Of a stretch of DNA of 64,000 nt, positions 37,158 through 48,730 are shown in pieces. Where the stretch lies: the NCBI GenBank assembly GCA_039720395.1, contig CM077824.1:18747046-18811045 (forward strand). Reading direction: 5' to 3'. The position numbers and the translations under genes are program-made. Position 1 is the stretch's first letter; each line of letters opens with the position of its first letter. The notes under the pieces were generated by a model that was given only the letters and a program-made list of their open reading frames with translations, made no database searches and had not been told where the DNA came from. This DNA comes from Liquidambar formosana. Lineage: Eukaryota > Streptophyta > Magnoliopsida > Saxifragales > Altingiaceae.

Positions 37158-37887
37158 CTAGGGTACCACAATATTTGAATGAGTGGATTGTGTCTGTATT
37201 AATGTTGTATATCCTTTAGGACTTGTTTTTAATGCTTTTGGTATAATACTTGGCATTACCTTATAATATAATCGATATACTAAAGCTACGGCTGTAGCTC
37301 CTTTGTCCATATCATATCCATGTGTTTTAATGTTTAATGTTAAAGATTTTAAAATGGTTGGATTATGTAACCATACTGTGAAGTTAGGATAACAATCAAA
37401 ATATACCAGACCATTACATAAACTAGATTCTATTAATCCTAAAATGGAATTGGTAAATTGTCTATGTCTAGCATCTCTTAGACATATTAATGATGAGACT
37501 TTCAGGCCATCTCTTGTTAATGGTTTAAGGGCTATTTGTATACATCCAAAATGTATATACTTATAATTTTTTGATAAATGTTTTAAAATAGTTTGTTTTG
37601 ATAATAATGGAATTGTTTCATGATCAGAAGAGAATGGAATTGTTTGTTCAACTGGTTTTTATGGCATAATCAGTTTTAAAATTAAATGTTCCTCTTTTAT
37701 ATATTGTTGTGGGATGTACCTTGGGTATTTCCCAATTATCAAAATCTTTTTCCATATCCTCATATACTTCTTGTTTACTATTAACTATGGTAGTATCAGG
37801 AGAAAAATCAGAAACAGAACTACTAGTACTTTGTTCACTTGTTGAGGCATTAGACCTAGTAGAATTACTTCGGAAAAATCTATTCAT
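37158..37887 (-). pseudogene. Viral movement protein, unit 1
   Basis: Starts MNRFFRSNS at 37887. A segment homologous to the plus-strand copy at 51282-52010 follows, but a one-base length difference near 37652 shifts the frame. Both copies end at a TAG in the same place (37158-37160 here, 52008-52010 there), after which the same frame continues toward the coat region; unit 1 has a further TAG at 37065-37067 where the other copy has CAG. Caulimovirid movement proteins of the 30K type widen plasmodesmata; I assign this by gene order and by LTRDGLKVSSLICLRDAR-type sequence, not by a decisive motif. Confidence 0.6.
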
Positions 37888-38067
37888 ATTCGTATTTAAG
37901 AGACTGAAATTCTAGAGATTGACTATTTTTACACTACTACGGTAATACTGTGGCTAACCCTGCCTTAACCCACCAAAGTTGCAGTATCAGTAAAAATAGA
38001 GAGATCAATCTAGAACCAGATCAATCAAAAATACTTTATGAATAAACCCATCTACAAAATAAATCAA

Positions 38068-38082
38068 CTGGCTCTGATACCA
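38068..38082 (-). promoter_or_regulatory. Viral Met-tRNA primer-binding site, unit 1
   Basis: TGGTATCAGAGCCAG on the minus strand, about 180 bases upstream of the movement-protein start. The same site occurs on the plus strand at 51087-51101. It marks position 1 of caulimovirid genomes by convention. Confidence 0.92.
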
Positions 38083-38088
38083 AATAAG

Positions 38089-40243
38089 TGAACCCAGGAA
38101 TTTAAATATATAAATAAAACACACTAAAACACACTAAAGCATATAGTAACTGATTACAACTAGAAACAGAACATATAAATAATTATACAAGCTTTATTAT
38201 ACAAACTTTAAATAGATAAGTTACAAACTTTAAAATACAAAAGTTGAAATACTGAAATACTTACAAAAGTAGGAGAAGGAGATAGAAGGCTTATAGTAAG
38301 AAAAGGGGATTGTGAAGACAGAGTTGGAGAAGGGTTACAAGATAGAAGAGAGAGAGTACAGAAGATAGGATGCAGAACCAACTAATTTGGTTCCTATATA
38401 TATAAAACCTAGGTTTGGAAGCATATCAAATACACCTGTGAATGTGCAGTCTTGTCCTTCTTTGTCTTGATTGTCTCTTTGTTCTTGTGAATCAATAGTG
38501 GAGATTTGTTGGCAGACAATGGCATGCTGGAATCAGGTCTTGGAACAATAATGATGTCCTGGAGCACTTGGAGCAAGCACTTGGAGCAATAATGACAATT
38601 TGCTGGAATCTATACTTTTTTTTTATTTACAAGAATATGTACTAAACTTGGCTGATAGTGCAGGAAGCTGTCCTTGTACAAAAGATGCTATCGGTGTAAT
38701 GGAAAATGGAATCCAGAAGTTGGATTGATGGATTTTCGGTGCTTGAGCCATGGAAGTCGGCTAGCTTAAAACGTGTACTGTGCAGATTAAAAACTAGAAT
38801 GTCCAATGCTTCACATTTATGAAAAGAACTCTATACCTTAGCAATCATCTTCATTTTGATAAAATGGGTTGGAAGTAGCTTCGTCTGAATGTTCTTCATC
38901 AGAATCAACTTGTGACAGGGCTTCACGCAAATGTTGTTTGTATTCTGCTTTGGATCTGGCAGATGCTATTTTTGCCTGTTGTTTGGATTTAACAACTAAA
39001 AATTCACTGCTTGAGTCTGTTTGGACTAGGGTCTTACAGACTGCTGGGTTTTTATGAAGAAATAAAATAATATTAGGAGTATAAGCTTTCTGAGCAACAG
39101 CTTTATCCTACCATTTGAAGCAGAATCTTCGGCATAAATGTGGAGTTGGAGGATAACTACCAATTGGAGAGATAACATAATCCCATTTTGAGATCCATGG
39201 AAGTTGGAAAAGAGTAAGGAAAATAAGTAATGGAGGACTATGCTCTTGTCCTGGAAATAAGTAATGGTTGAAGAAATGTTCAAATCTTTCAAGGACGGGA
39301 AGAGGAAGCATTCTGTTATCTGGACCATACCAAGAAAACCATTGGTTAAACCAAGCTGGGTATTTTGGTATTGTGCTATGGCAAAAATGAAAGAACCAAG
39401 AATGGTTCCTGTTGGAATTTTGAAAAGAAAAGGTCTTATACCAAGCATCAATATAATCAAAATAAGTATAGGCTGGGGGATAATGTTCTTGTGAGAATCT
39501 TTTTGGAGTATGAAGAGCTTGGTTCCAGTCAGAATAAGAGAGGACTTTAAGGATCCTACACTTGGAATGATTTGCAACCGCTTTATTTGGAACATGAGTG
39601 ATAACAATAGAGTCAGTATCCATAAGGATAAATTCATAAAAATTTTGGGATTTGTCTCCGATAGGAGAGAACCAATGTCTTTCAGGAAGGAATATTTGTT
39701 GGGTAATTTGTAGAATAGTTGTAGACTTAAATTCGGGTTCAATGGCAAGAATGGGTAGAAGGCTTTTATTATAAATGTATGAAGAAGGATTAACATTTTC
39801 TGGTTCATCAAATTGTGTTGGATTAGAAACTATTTGGGAGGAAGAAGAAGAAAGACTGGTTGCCATTTCGGCATAGGTTGGTGGTTTTGATGGAGGAAGT
39901 TCTGGATAATCTAATGGTGCAAAAGGATTGGGAGTGGTTGGAATTGAATAAGATTGTTTCCCAGAAGGGGACAATGGAGGCCGAATGCTTGGAGGCCGAA
40001 GGCCTTGGACGCCATGTTGTTGTGCATAATGTACAAGAGAACTAGACGTTTTGGAAGAAGGGGATTCCTTCTTATGCATCGCATAATCTGCTTTTTTGGT
40101 TGGTTTGGGTTTGTCACCCATGGGAACCCTACAAGAATTCCTGTGAGAGAAAATCAGGAAGGCTATTGTTTTCTCTTTTGATGAATTCGATTTCAAAATA
40201 AAAAACACTTAAAATGGCTTGCCATCTGGCAAAAATTTGTTTT
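38089..40243 (-). mobile_element. Partial pararetroviral unit 2, head-to-tail with unit 1
   Basis: Repeats 30155-32355: intergenic region (TATA box at 38395-38404, AATAAA at 38193-38198), ORF2, and the last residues of RNase H. It stops abruptly at 40243, where the Sirevirus LTR begins. Being directly joined to unit 1 without spacer, it is what a tandem copy of a circular genome, or a shared LTR, would produce. Confidence 0.85.
38836..40121 (-). pseudogene. Viral ORF2, unit 2 copy, one internal stop
   Basis: Same ORF as 30906-32231, starting at 40121 and overlapping the RNase H stop in the same way. A TAG at 39108-39110 interrupts it where unit 1 has a second TGG (FKWW). It ends early at a TAA after DDC, seven codons before the unit 1 end. 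One fewer IRPPG repeat is present. Confidence 0.8.
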
Positions 40244-41424
40244 TGAAATTCCGGTTAAATTAACCCTAGAATACCTAGAAGGGGGGTTGAATAGGTATTA
40301 CTTTAAACCTTACCCAATTTTAATTATGAAACTCACAAAACCAATTATCACTATTAATCCAATCGCATAGCATGTATGAAAGCATGTAAAAGATGCACAC
40401 AAGATTTTTACGTGGAAAACCCTAGATGGGAAAAACCACGGGACCTAGCTAGTCCAGTTGAAGCAAATCCACTATGAATTAAATGAGTACAAGACACACT
40501 TACAGACCAAAAGGACTTAAGCAAAAGTCTTCACTCCCACGATCGCATATGATCGATCTCCGTCTTCACAGCTTTGGTCGCAACCAACCTCTTCACAGCA
40601 ATTCCTTCTTCCACGAACTCGCAAGCTCGATCACCGTCGCAACGGACTCACAAACATTCAAGGATGTGAAAAATATTGTGTGGTTTGAAGGTCTCTAGAG
40701 TATGAAATAGAAAAACCTAGGTTAAAGAGCTCTAGAGAAGATTTGAGAGGATGGGATTTTGAAAACCTAATTGGGAGAGGCTTGCTTGCCTCTCTCTATC
40801 AAAACAAAACCTATTTAAAGAGTCTAAGACACCCCAAGAGACTGGGATACGAAATAGGGACAAATAGGTAATTTTATCATATTTTAAAAACTGTTTTTTA
40901 CGAGCAAGGATCGATCCTCCAGGACCCTAGGATCGATCCTAGAAAACAAAAGCTAAAAAACCTTTTCAGAGCACTTAGGATCGATCCTCTAGGACCCTAG
41001 GATCGATCCTAGAAAACAGAAGCTAAAAAACCTTTTTAGAGCACCTAGGATCGATCCTCCAGACCCTAGGATCGATCCTAGAAAACAGTAGCTAAACTGT
41101 TTTTCCAAAACTTCCTAGGATCGATCCTCCAAAGCCTACGATCGATCCTAGCACCTGAAATTTACAAAAAAAAGCTTTGAAATCATTTTCAAAAACATTT
41201 TCTCTTTATTCAAAACCCATATCAAGATTTAAAATGAATTTAATTGATTAAAAACAGGCTTCTATAGACACATACCTGACCTAACAATGAGTGTGAGTCG
41301 CATTGCCTTGAAGTCTGCACTTGAGTCAATCTTAGAAGCTTTAAACATCTTGAATCAACAAATGACACAAAACAAACACCACTTTTGCCACGGAATATGC
41401 CAATCTAAGAAAATGGACTTTACA
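40244..41424 (-). repeat. Sirevirus 3' LTR with palindrome array
   Basis: On the minus strand starts TGTAAAGTCC (ending 41424) right after the polypurine tract and ends GGAATTTCA at 40244, about 1.18 kb. The outer end is inferred from loss of viral homology plus the TG/CA rule. It contains the palindrome AGGATCGATCCT at 40907, 40929, 40977, 40999, 41047, 41068 and 41117, with an imperfect eighth near 41138. Confidence 0.8.
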
Positions 41425-41445
41425 ATCTCCCCCTTTGGCAATTCT
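41425..41445 (-). promoter_or_regulatory. Sirevirus polypurine tract
   Basis: GCCAAAGGGGGAGAT on the minus strand abuts the LTR start, the conserved plus-strand primer of Sireviruses. Confidence 0.85.
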
Positions 41446-41946
41446 GTGACAAAACCAACCTAATTTCGTCATGAGATATAAAACCTATTCCCAAACCACA
41501 AAACTAAATAGGTCCTAAACTCACAATGAAATTTACAACTCAATAAATAAAACAAACACCCCATCACACTCATCTGTAATGCTCAAAGCTTAACCTGTGA
41601 TCTGCACACAATACCAACAACTACCCAGCATAGCATCACATATGAAACAGCAATACATAAACATGTCTAATCATAGCAATACATAAACATGTCTAATAAT
41701 AGCATAGCATGCATAGTTGAACATAAAAGCAAGTATATCACAGCATGCAGAACAGACTAAGCTAAGCAAACAGAGCAAGGCATATTATGCAAGCATAGAG
41801 AAGCATAGAGTAAGAAGCAAAATCATCTCCCCCTTTTTGTCAGGAATAGATAAAGGAAAAATCGACCACCTCAAAACGCCGCAACTAAATGGCCAACCAG
41901 AACACAACCCAACACCGACCAAGCTAGCAAGAGAAATGAAACAACA

Positions 41947-43160
41947 CTAAGAACTATTACCACCCCGAGGCGGCAAAGGAGGCAACGAGCCACCTCGGGC
42001 AACCAGAACATCCTCAATCCGACTAAGCCGATCCAAGATCTCAGTAAATAAGCCGAGTATGCGAGCCAACTGATCAGGAAGCGGTGGAAAAGGGTTCACT
42101 GGAGCAAACAAATCAGGAACAGGAGGCACAGTAGAAGCAGAGGTAGACGACACTTGAGCTTGCTTACCCTGACGCTGTCCCCGGCTCTGTTTCAAAGTAA
42201 TATCAGAAATCTCACCCTGTGGAGCGCGAGACTGAATATCAACAGGTACACCCTTAGAAAAAAGAAAGTTGGAAAGCAACAGCCCAAAAGGGAGTCCAAT
42301 CGACACATTAGTAACAGTCATAGCCTGGAACACAAGCTTAACAATCAGAGAGGGAAAGTCCATTGTACCACCAGTACCTAGAGCATAAAGGAAGCGAGCA
42401 CGCTTAACCGTGACATCGGACTGATGAGTGGTCAGAAATATAGTATTGCACACAACCTTGTGTAGCACCTGATAATTCTCTGTCATCAAACTAGCCTGCA
42501 GAGCACCGTGTACCTCCACAACGTAACCACATAAGGTATTATAGATCAGAGAAATGGCCGGAATCTGAGTAACCTTGTCATTCGGGATATCAGGAGCAGG
42601 AACCCGGCATAAACCCAGAAAAGTGGAAACAGACTGAGCAGAAAAGATCACATCCACACCCAAAACACGAGACTGAAGCACCCAAGTGTCAGTATTCTGG
42701 TGAAACATGTTGGCATAAAAGAGCTAAACCAACCGAAAATAAACACGGCCCCGCAAATTCAGGATAGGACGCCAATGACGCCGCTGAAAGATCATATTGA
42801 CGAAACCATTTCCAATCCCATCAAGGTTGATGACACGCTCACCCAAAACTGGTCGCTTGGAGTACAGAGAGAGATAGGATTGCTTGTGATCAGCAGAGCG
42901 CCACCAAGACTCAACAACTGACGTATCCATAACCATGTCAGCAAGAACATCAGTCCCGGGACCAACAGGGGCTGGAGCACCGTAATCAGGCTCATCGACA
43001 AAAGCATCACCATCAGCAGATGAGGGCTCAAGCTCTTCCTTACTATATGCACTAGAACTCTTAGAGGTCTCAGAAGGAGTGGGAGAGCGAGTAGGATGTT
43101 TCCGCGACCTGGGCCTGACAGCCACGGCCTTCCCTTTGCCTTTGTCGGAGGCAGGGATCT
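41947..43160 (-). pseudogene. Sirevirus additional (env-like / plant transposon protein) ORF
   Basis: Two in-phase open stretches, to 42724 and from about 42721 to 41947, are separated by a single TAG (42724-42726). A further upstream TAG lies near 43157. The first part is basic then acidic (PRSRKHPTRSPTPSETSKSS). The second reads RVLGVDVIFSAQSVSTFLGL, then FSKGVPVDIQSRAPQGEISD and a C-terminal PPLPPRGGNSS. This resembles the 'putative plant transposon protein' region encoded by the third ORF of Sireviruses, sometimes called env-like. No signal peptide or clear membrane span is seen, so an envelope role is not supported here. The start could not be fixed because no in-frame ATG is evident. 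Confidence 0.65.
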
Positions 43161-45684
43161 ATCCACGGCCATGTCTACAACCAGAACCAGCAAAATTATC
43201 AATGACAATCCCCTTGGCCCGTCCACGGCCACGGCCAACACCACCAGCCTTCAGCACAGCCAACACAAAACCAAGTTCAAGCAACATGGGTATACAATGC
43301 AGAGAACTAATCTGTCAAGACACCACAGGCACCAATTCAAACCAACCATCGCAGGAAAATCCCCCACACCAAGCAACTAAATGCCAGCAAATGCAAACCC
43401 AGGTACGAAAGATGCCAAACACGAACTAATAACCCCAGCAGAAACAAGTCACCATTAACAGATTAGCAAAGGTTAAAGCAATACAGGGAAGGGGGAACCC
43501 AAGCAAAACCATACACAGCCTTCAATCCAAGAGTAGAAATCACAGACCTAAAGAATCCAAGGCGAGAAACTGTCCATGGACATGTAGGGCCAAAGCAATA
43601 CAATTAGCCAATAAAACAGGGCCCTGGCAATTAGAATTGCGGTACAACCTTCCAGCCAAAAACGCAAATAACACACTAAGTATCCACGAGCAAGCTATCA
43701 AAGAACTGGCAATCCTCAAGCAATCAGGCCCAAAACGAAAAAAAAAAAACAAAAAAACAAAAAAACAACTAGACAACACCAGGAAGGAAAGAAAATAATA
43801 ATAATAATTTTGCGAGGGCTAGAGCAATACAGGGAAGGGGGAAAACCAGGGCCCAAGCAAAACTACAATGGAAAGAGAAAACACAACCAAGAAAAGAAAA
43901 GAAAAAAAATAAAATAAACTAGACAACAAAAGAAACCAAATAGGCAGCACACAAACCTGGGTAAAAAAACGATCCGAAGGAAGAATAAGGAAGCAACACA
44001 CGGACCAAACCATGCTGACACGGGAATGAAGATAACGAGCTTCGCCGGAGAGAGAAGAACCACTAACTCGCCGGTAGCTATGGGGGAAGGAGAGGAGGTC
44101 GCACGACAGCGTGATGCAATGCCGGAAGGGATAGAGACACCAACGAGCTTCACCGGAGACACCAACGGAGGAGGAATAGAGATCACCGGAAGGGAGGAGA
44201 ACAACGGTGGGAGTCGCCGGAGGGAGAGAGAGCAGCATGGGAAAAGCTAGGGCTCCGATGAGGGACGGCGGGAAGGAGAAAAGAGAAAGTGAATAGGAAA
44301 AAATAAAAAAAATGGGTTTCAAAGGCAAGGTAGGGAGTGGGTAAACAAATAACCCAAACCCAAAAACCAAATGAACGAATACCCAAAACAAATGGGTGGA
44401 ACCCAACCCCAAACAAAATAAAATAAAAAAATAAAACACAACACACAAAAAAAACTCAACCAAAAAAAATCCTTCCTAAAAAAAAGAAAAAAAATAAACC
44501 CCAACCACATAACAAAGACCAACCGCCTCTTTAGGGTTTTTTTTTTGTTTTATTTTTATTTTTATTTTATTTTATTTTATTTTTAAACATATATACTCCC
44601 CCTAAAAACAAGACAAAAAAAAAAAAAAAATGAAGCTTCCCTTAAACAAACATTCGCTGGAAAAAAAAATTTCCACCAGCCATGATAAAAAACAAATATG
44701 CACTGCAAGACAAGAACTGAAAGATCAGTATAGAAAAGAAACATTAAATTTTGAGACACGAAATCTAGGATACGAAATTGTGCATAAAAAACTATGTCAA
44801 TTGAACAATGTTGTCTTGCAACCGAGGCACAATTAGTAGAATATAGCAAGAAGATTTACATGCCAAGTGAATGAAATGCACTATCAATGCCCAGGGATTA
44901 ATGAACTAAAACCAAACACAATAAACTATGAATCACAGTTCCGAGAAATTAAGAAAAAGAGTCAAACCATGTTAAGTACGAAAAGATTGCTTTTCACCCT
45001 TTTTAAATTTTTCTTTTTCTTTTGCAATGAGCTGTGGAAATTACAAAAGTTCGTACCTTTCCTGAAATTTCTTTTAGAATATCTTTCGGTATAAACGCAT
45101 CAATATATCTTTCTTTTTAACATGACGGCTTTCACACTTTCACGCAGCCATTCCTCTTCATGAATTACCTCACGTTAGCTTCGGACAACACGAAGGTAGC
45201 CTTTTTCATGAGATATAGGGATATGCATAACATAAAGGTCATTCAAATTCACTAACCCCTAGAAATTGTAAGACAAAGAGTATCCTGCCATGGTTTTAGT
45301 TGAACCAACCCCTAAAACAAAGAATAGTGGTGCAGTGTAAAGTGCTGGCATGAAAACTATTGAAAAATTCCACTAACTATGCGTAAGAGAACAAGCCGAA
45401 ATATCAAACTAATTAACTTGGCAATCTCAGCACAATATGATACTCAAGAGTGAACCATCTCAAAAGTTAATGCAAATCATATATGACTGACAACCATCAG
45501 AACAAGAAATGCAGGAACACACATAAAATTTTTTTTTTTGTGTTTTCTTAATCAAAATAGAAAGAAATAAATAAAATAACAAAAAAAAATCACTCGAAAG
45601 CAATAAATCCTAACCTATCCCATAAACCCAGAATAAGATGAACCATGAGTGGACATAGGGATATGGTGAAACACACACACAAAC
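43161..45684 (-). other. Sirevirus spacer between pol and the extra ORF
   Basis: 2.5 kb, strongly strand-asymmetric: purine-rich on the plus strand around 43730-44660. The long hydrophobic minus-strand frames here (43819-44463 and neighbours) reflect pyrimidine-rich coding and show no domain. Confidence 0.6.
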
Positions 45685-47340
45685 TCAGTCAACAGAAAAG
45701 ACACCAATAGATTTCCGAAGGGATTCAAACCTAAGAGAATCTAGAGGTTTAGTGAAGAGATCCGCTAACTGACTCTCAGTAGGAACAAACTCTAATGAAA
45801 TCACTTTTTCTTCAACCAAGTCGCGAATAAAGTGATGACGAATATCAATGTGTTTAGTCCTAGAGTGCTAAACAGGATTCTTAGAGATATTAATGGCACT
45901 AGTATTATCACAATGAACAACCATAGTACCCTGCTCAATCCCATAATCCAGTAACATCTGCTTCATCCACATGAGTTGAGTGCAGCAACTCCCAGCGGCT
46001 ATGTACTCGGCTTCAGCAGTAGATAGAGATATACAATTCTGTTTCTTGCTAAGCCAAGATACTAAACAATTACCCACATAGAAACAGCCACCTGTAGTAC
46101 TCTTTCTATTATCCACATTTCCGGCCCAGTCGGCATCAGAATATCCAGCAACTTCGGAATTCATATCAAACGAATATCAAAGGCCAAAATCAAGTGTACC
46201 ACTCACATATCGGATGATACGCTTCACTGTTTCTATATGAGACTTCTTTGGAGCAGCCTGATAGCGAGCACAAGCACCCACACTAAATGAAATATCAGGA
46301 TGACTAGCAGTCAAGTACAACAAGCTACTAATCATACTTCTATACATAGTGTGATCTACATCCTCACCAGAAACATCCTTACTAAGCTTCAAAGTCGTAC
46401 TCATAGGAGTACAAGCATGCTTAGCATTCTCTAAACCGAACTTCTTAACCAAATCCTTAGCATATTTGCTTTGAGATATAAAAATCCCATCACTCAGTTG
46501 CTTAACTTGAAGACCTAAGAAGTAATTCAACTCACCCACCATATTCATTTCAAACTCTCTTTTCATCTCATCAGCAAATTTATGAGCAAGTGGGTCAGAT
46601 GTGGAACCAAACACTATATCATCCACATAGATCTGTGCAATGATAATCACATTCCCAACCTTCCTAATAAATAAGGTCCTATCAATTCTCCCTCATAAAA
46701 AGCCTCGAGCAAGCAGATAAGTAGTTAAACGCTCATACCAAGCACGAAGGGCTTGTTTCAAACCATATAGGGCCTTTTTCAATCTAAAGCACATGGTTGG
46801 GGTGATGAGGATCTTCAAATCCCTTAGGTTGTTCCACATAAACTTCCTCTTGAAGAATGCCATTCAGGAAGGCACTCTTCACATCCATCTGATATAGAGT
46901 AAACCTAAGATAGCAAGCTATGGCAAGAAGAAGACGAATGGACTCATGCCTAGCCACAGGAGCAAATGTCTCATCAAAGTCAACGCCCTCTACTTGAGTG
47001 TAACCCTGAGCAACTAACCTAGCCTTATTTCTAACAATGGTACCACTTTCATCAGATTTATTCTTAAATATCCACTTGGTACCAATGATGTTAACATTTT
47101 TAGGCCTAGGCACAAGATACCACACATCATTTCTAAAAAATCGATTGAGCTCTTCATGCATAGCAGCAATCCAATACTCATCCTTTAAAGCTTCAATCAC
47201 ATTTTTTGGCTCTATAGTGGAAATGTAGCACAAATGACTAACCTCGTTCCTCACTTGTCTACAGGTCTTCATCCTATCAGTCACTTCACCTATAACAAGA
47301 CTAGGTGGATGATTAAGCTTGACCTTAGCCGATGGTTCTA
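45685..47340 (-). pseudogene. Sirevirus reverse transcriptase and RNase H
   Basis: [48 protein letters not shown] and the active site YVDDIVFGS (about 46600-46630). RNase H: GYSDADWAGNVDNRKST, LSTAEAEYIAA, VVHCDNTSA, RTKHIDIRHHFI and a stop at 45685-45687. Breaks: a frame shift near 46783 just before RLKKALYGLKQA, a TGA near 46694, and a TAG at 45868-45870 directly before HSRTKHIDIRHH. The order and sequences are typical copia. Confidence 0.9.
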
Positions 47341-48390
47341 GAATAGATGATGGTTCTTAGGAGATCGGAACTATCTCACTGACAGAATTAGATTCATCCT
47401 TTTCCAAGGTGGAAGAAGGAGAATCCTCTGACTCAACACTAAGCTTATCCTCATCCTCTTCTATAGACTCAACATTCACAAGATCAGCGGAAGCATCATT
47501 AACGACAACATTGACAAACTCCATGACAGTAGACATCCTAAGATTATAAACCCTATACGCCTTACTGTTATTAGAATAGCCTAGGAAGATACCCTTATCA
47601 CTCCTAGAATCAAACTTTCCTAAGCTTTCTCTATCATAGAGGATGTAACACTTACTCCCAAACACATAGAAGTACTTAAGGTTAGGCTTCTTACCTTTCC
47701 AAAGCTCATAGCCGGTCTGTCTAGTCCTAGGTCTTAGACAGACCCTGTTTATCGTATGACAAACTGTATTGACAGCTTCTCCCCAAAATTTCTTAGGCAA
47801 ATTCTTGCCATGGAGCATCACACGAGCCATCTCCTGAATAACCCTATTTTTTCTTTCTACAACTCCGTTCATCTGAGGGGTTTTAGGAGGTGAAAACTCA
47901 TGCATAATGCCACACTCATCACAATAGGCCTCAAACTCGAAATAATCGAACTCACGACCATGATCACTTCTTATCCGAGTTATGAGATACCCTTTCTCAT
48001 TTTGAACACTGTTGGCATATAGTCTTGAAGCATCCAAATGCTTCGGTCTTATCTCTCAACAAAGTAATCCAATTGTATCTAGAAAAATCATCAACCATCA
48101 CAAGGATATGCTTCCTGCCACCTATGGTCTCTGTCCTAGAAGGACCCATGAGATCTATATAAATCAGCTCAAGACACCTAGTGGTAACAATCTCATTTAT
48201 CTTCCTATGGGAACACCTAATCTGTTTCCCTAGCTGACAAGGACCACAAACACTTTTAGGATACTTACCTAGTTTGGGCACACCTCTAACACATTCTCTT
48301 CTAATAAGACGAGTAAGATCTTTATAGTTCAAGTGTCCCAACCTACGATGCCACAACTCAGTATCATCAACTGTAGCACTGTTGCAGACT
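47341..48390 (-). pseudogene. Sirevirus integrase
   Basis: The zinc-binding HHCC module is intact (WHRRLGHL ... CGPCQLGK near 48370-48235). The catalytic acids are visible in IYIDLMGPS, IRSDHGREF and MNGVVERKNR. A frame shift around 48000-48035 separates the first and second acid. A copia-type C-terminal GKKPNLKYFYVFG and GIFLGYS follow. An in-frame TAA at 47357 follows PIS. Confidence 0.9.
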
Positions 48391-48730
48391 ATGTTAGATG
48401 TAGGAGAAATACCATAACAGTTATAACTAGTCCGCACACCTTCCATGACACATACACCCTTATCATTAAGAATAAAACATTTCTTACGAGTAAATTGTAC
48501 GGAGTGGTGTTCATCACACATTTGACTAATACTGAGAAGATTGGCCTTAAGTCCCTTTACAAACAACACATTGTCAAGCTTAGGAAAACCTAGAGCAGTG
48601 ATAGTACCCTTACCAACTACTTGAGACTTCTTCCCATCTCCAAACGTTACAGTACCTCCATCACAATCCTCATAAAAAGCAAACAAGGACTTGTCTCCAG
48701 TCATGTGCCTAGAACATCCACTGTCTAAGT
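48391..48730 (-). pseudogene. Sirevirus protease
   Basis: Active-site motif YLDSGCSRHMTGD lies just after an in-frame TAG (48732-48734) that splits gag from protease, followed by VTFGDGKKSQVVGKGTI. Copia proteases have D(S/T)G at this place and cleave the polyprotein. Confidence 0.88.

Larger units (their letters stand above)
30155..38088 (-). mobile_element. Complete 7.93-kb pararetroviral genome unit (unit 1)
   Basis: Minus-strand order from 38082 downward: Met-tRNA site, leader, movement protein, coat-like region, zinc knuckle, aspartic protease, reverse transcriptase, RNase H, overlapping ORF2, and an intergenic region with TATA box and AATAAA. Its left end (30155) corresponds to 38089, about six bases from the tRNA site, so one unit is exactly one tRNA-site-to-tRNA-site genome length. 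MP-coat-protease-RT-RNase H plus a separate downstream ORF of unknown function matches what I recall of florendoviruses (Caulimoviridae); genus assignment is an inference. No integrase or chromodomain is present, against Ty3/gypsy. Confidence 0.75.

Noticed and set aside
30155..38088. Ty3/gypsy retrotransposon
   Set aside because: RT and RNase H would fit, but there is no integrase after RNase H, a movement-protein-like ORF comes first, and a separate ORF2 follows.
40907..41150. Regular palindrome array as CRISPR
   Set aside because: Repeats are 12-bp palindromes inside a retrotransposon LTR of a plant genome, spacers are themselves repeated, and no cas genes exist.
43819..44463. 214-codon hydrophobic minus-strand frame as a membrane protein
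   Set aside because: It lies in a purine-rich (plus strand) spacer of the Sirevirus; the hydrophobic look follows from pyrimidine-rich codons and several frames are open at once.
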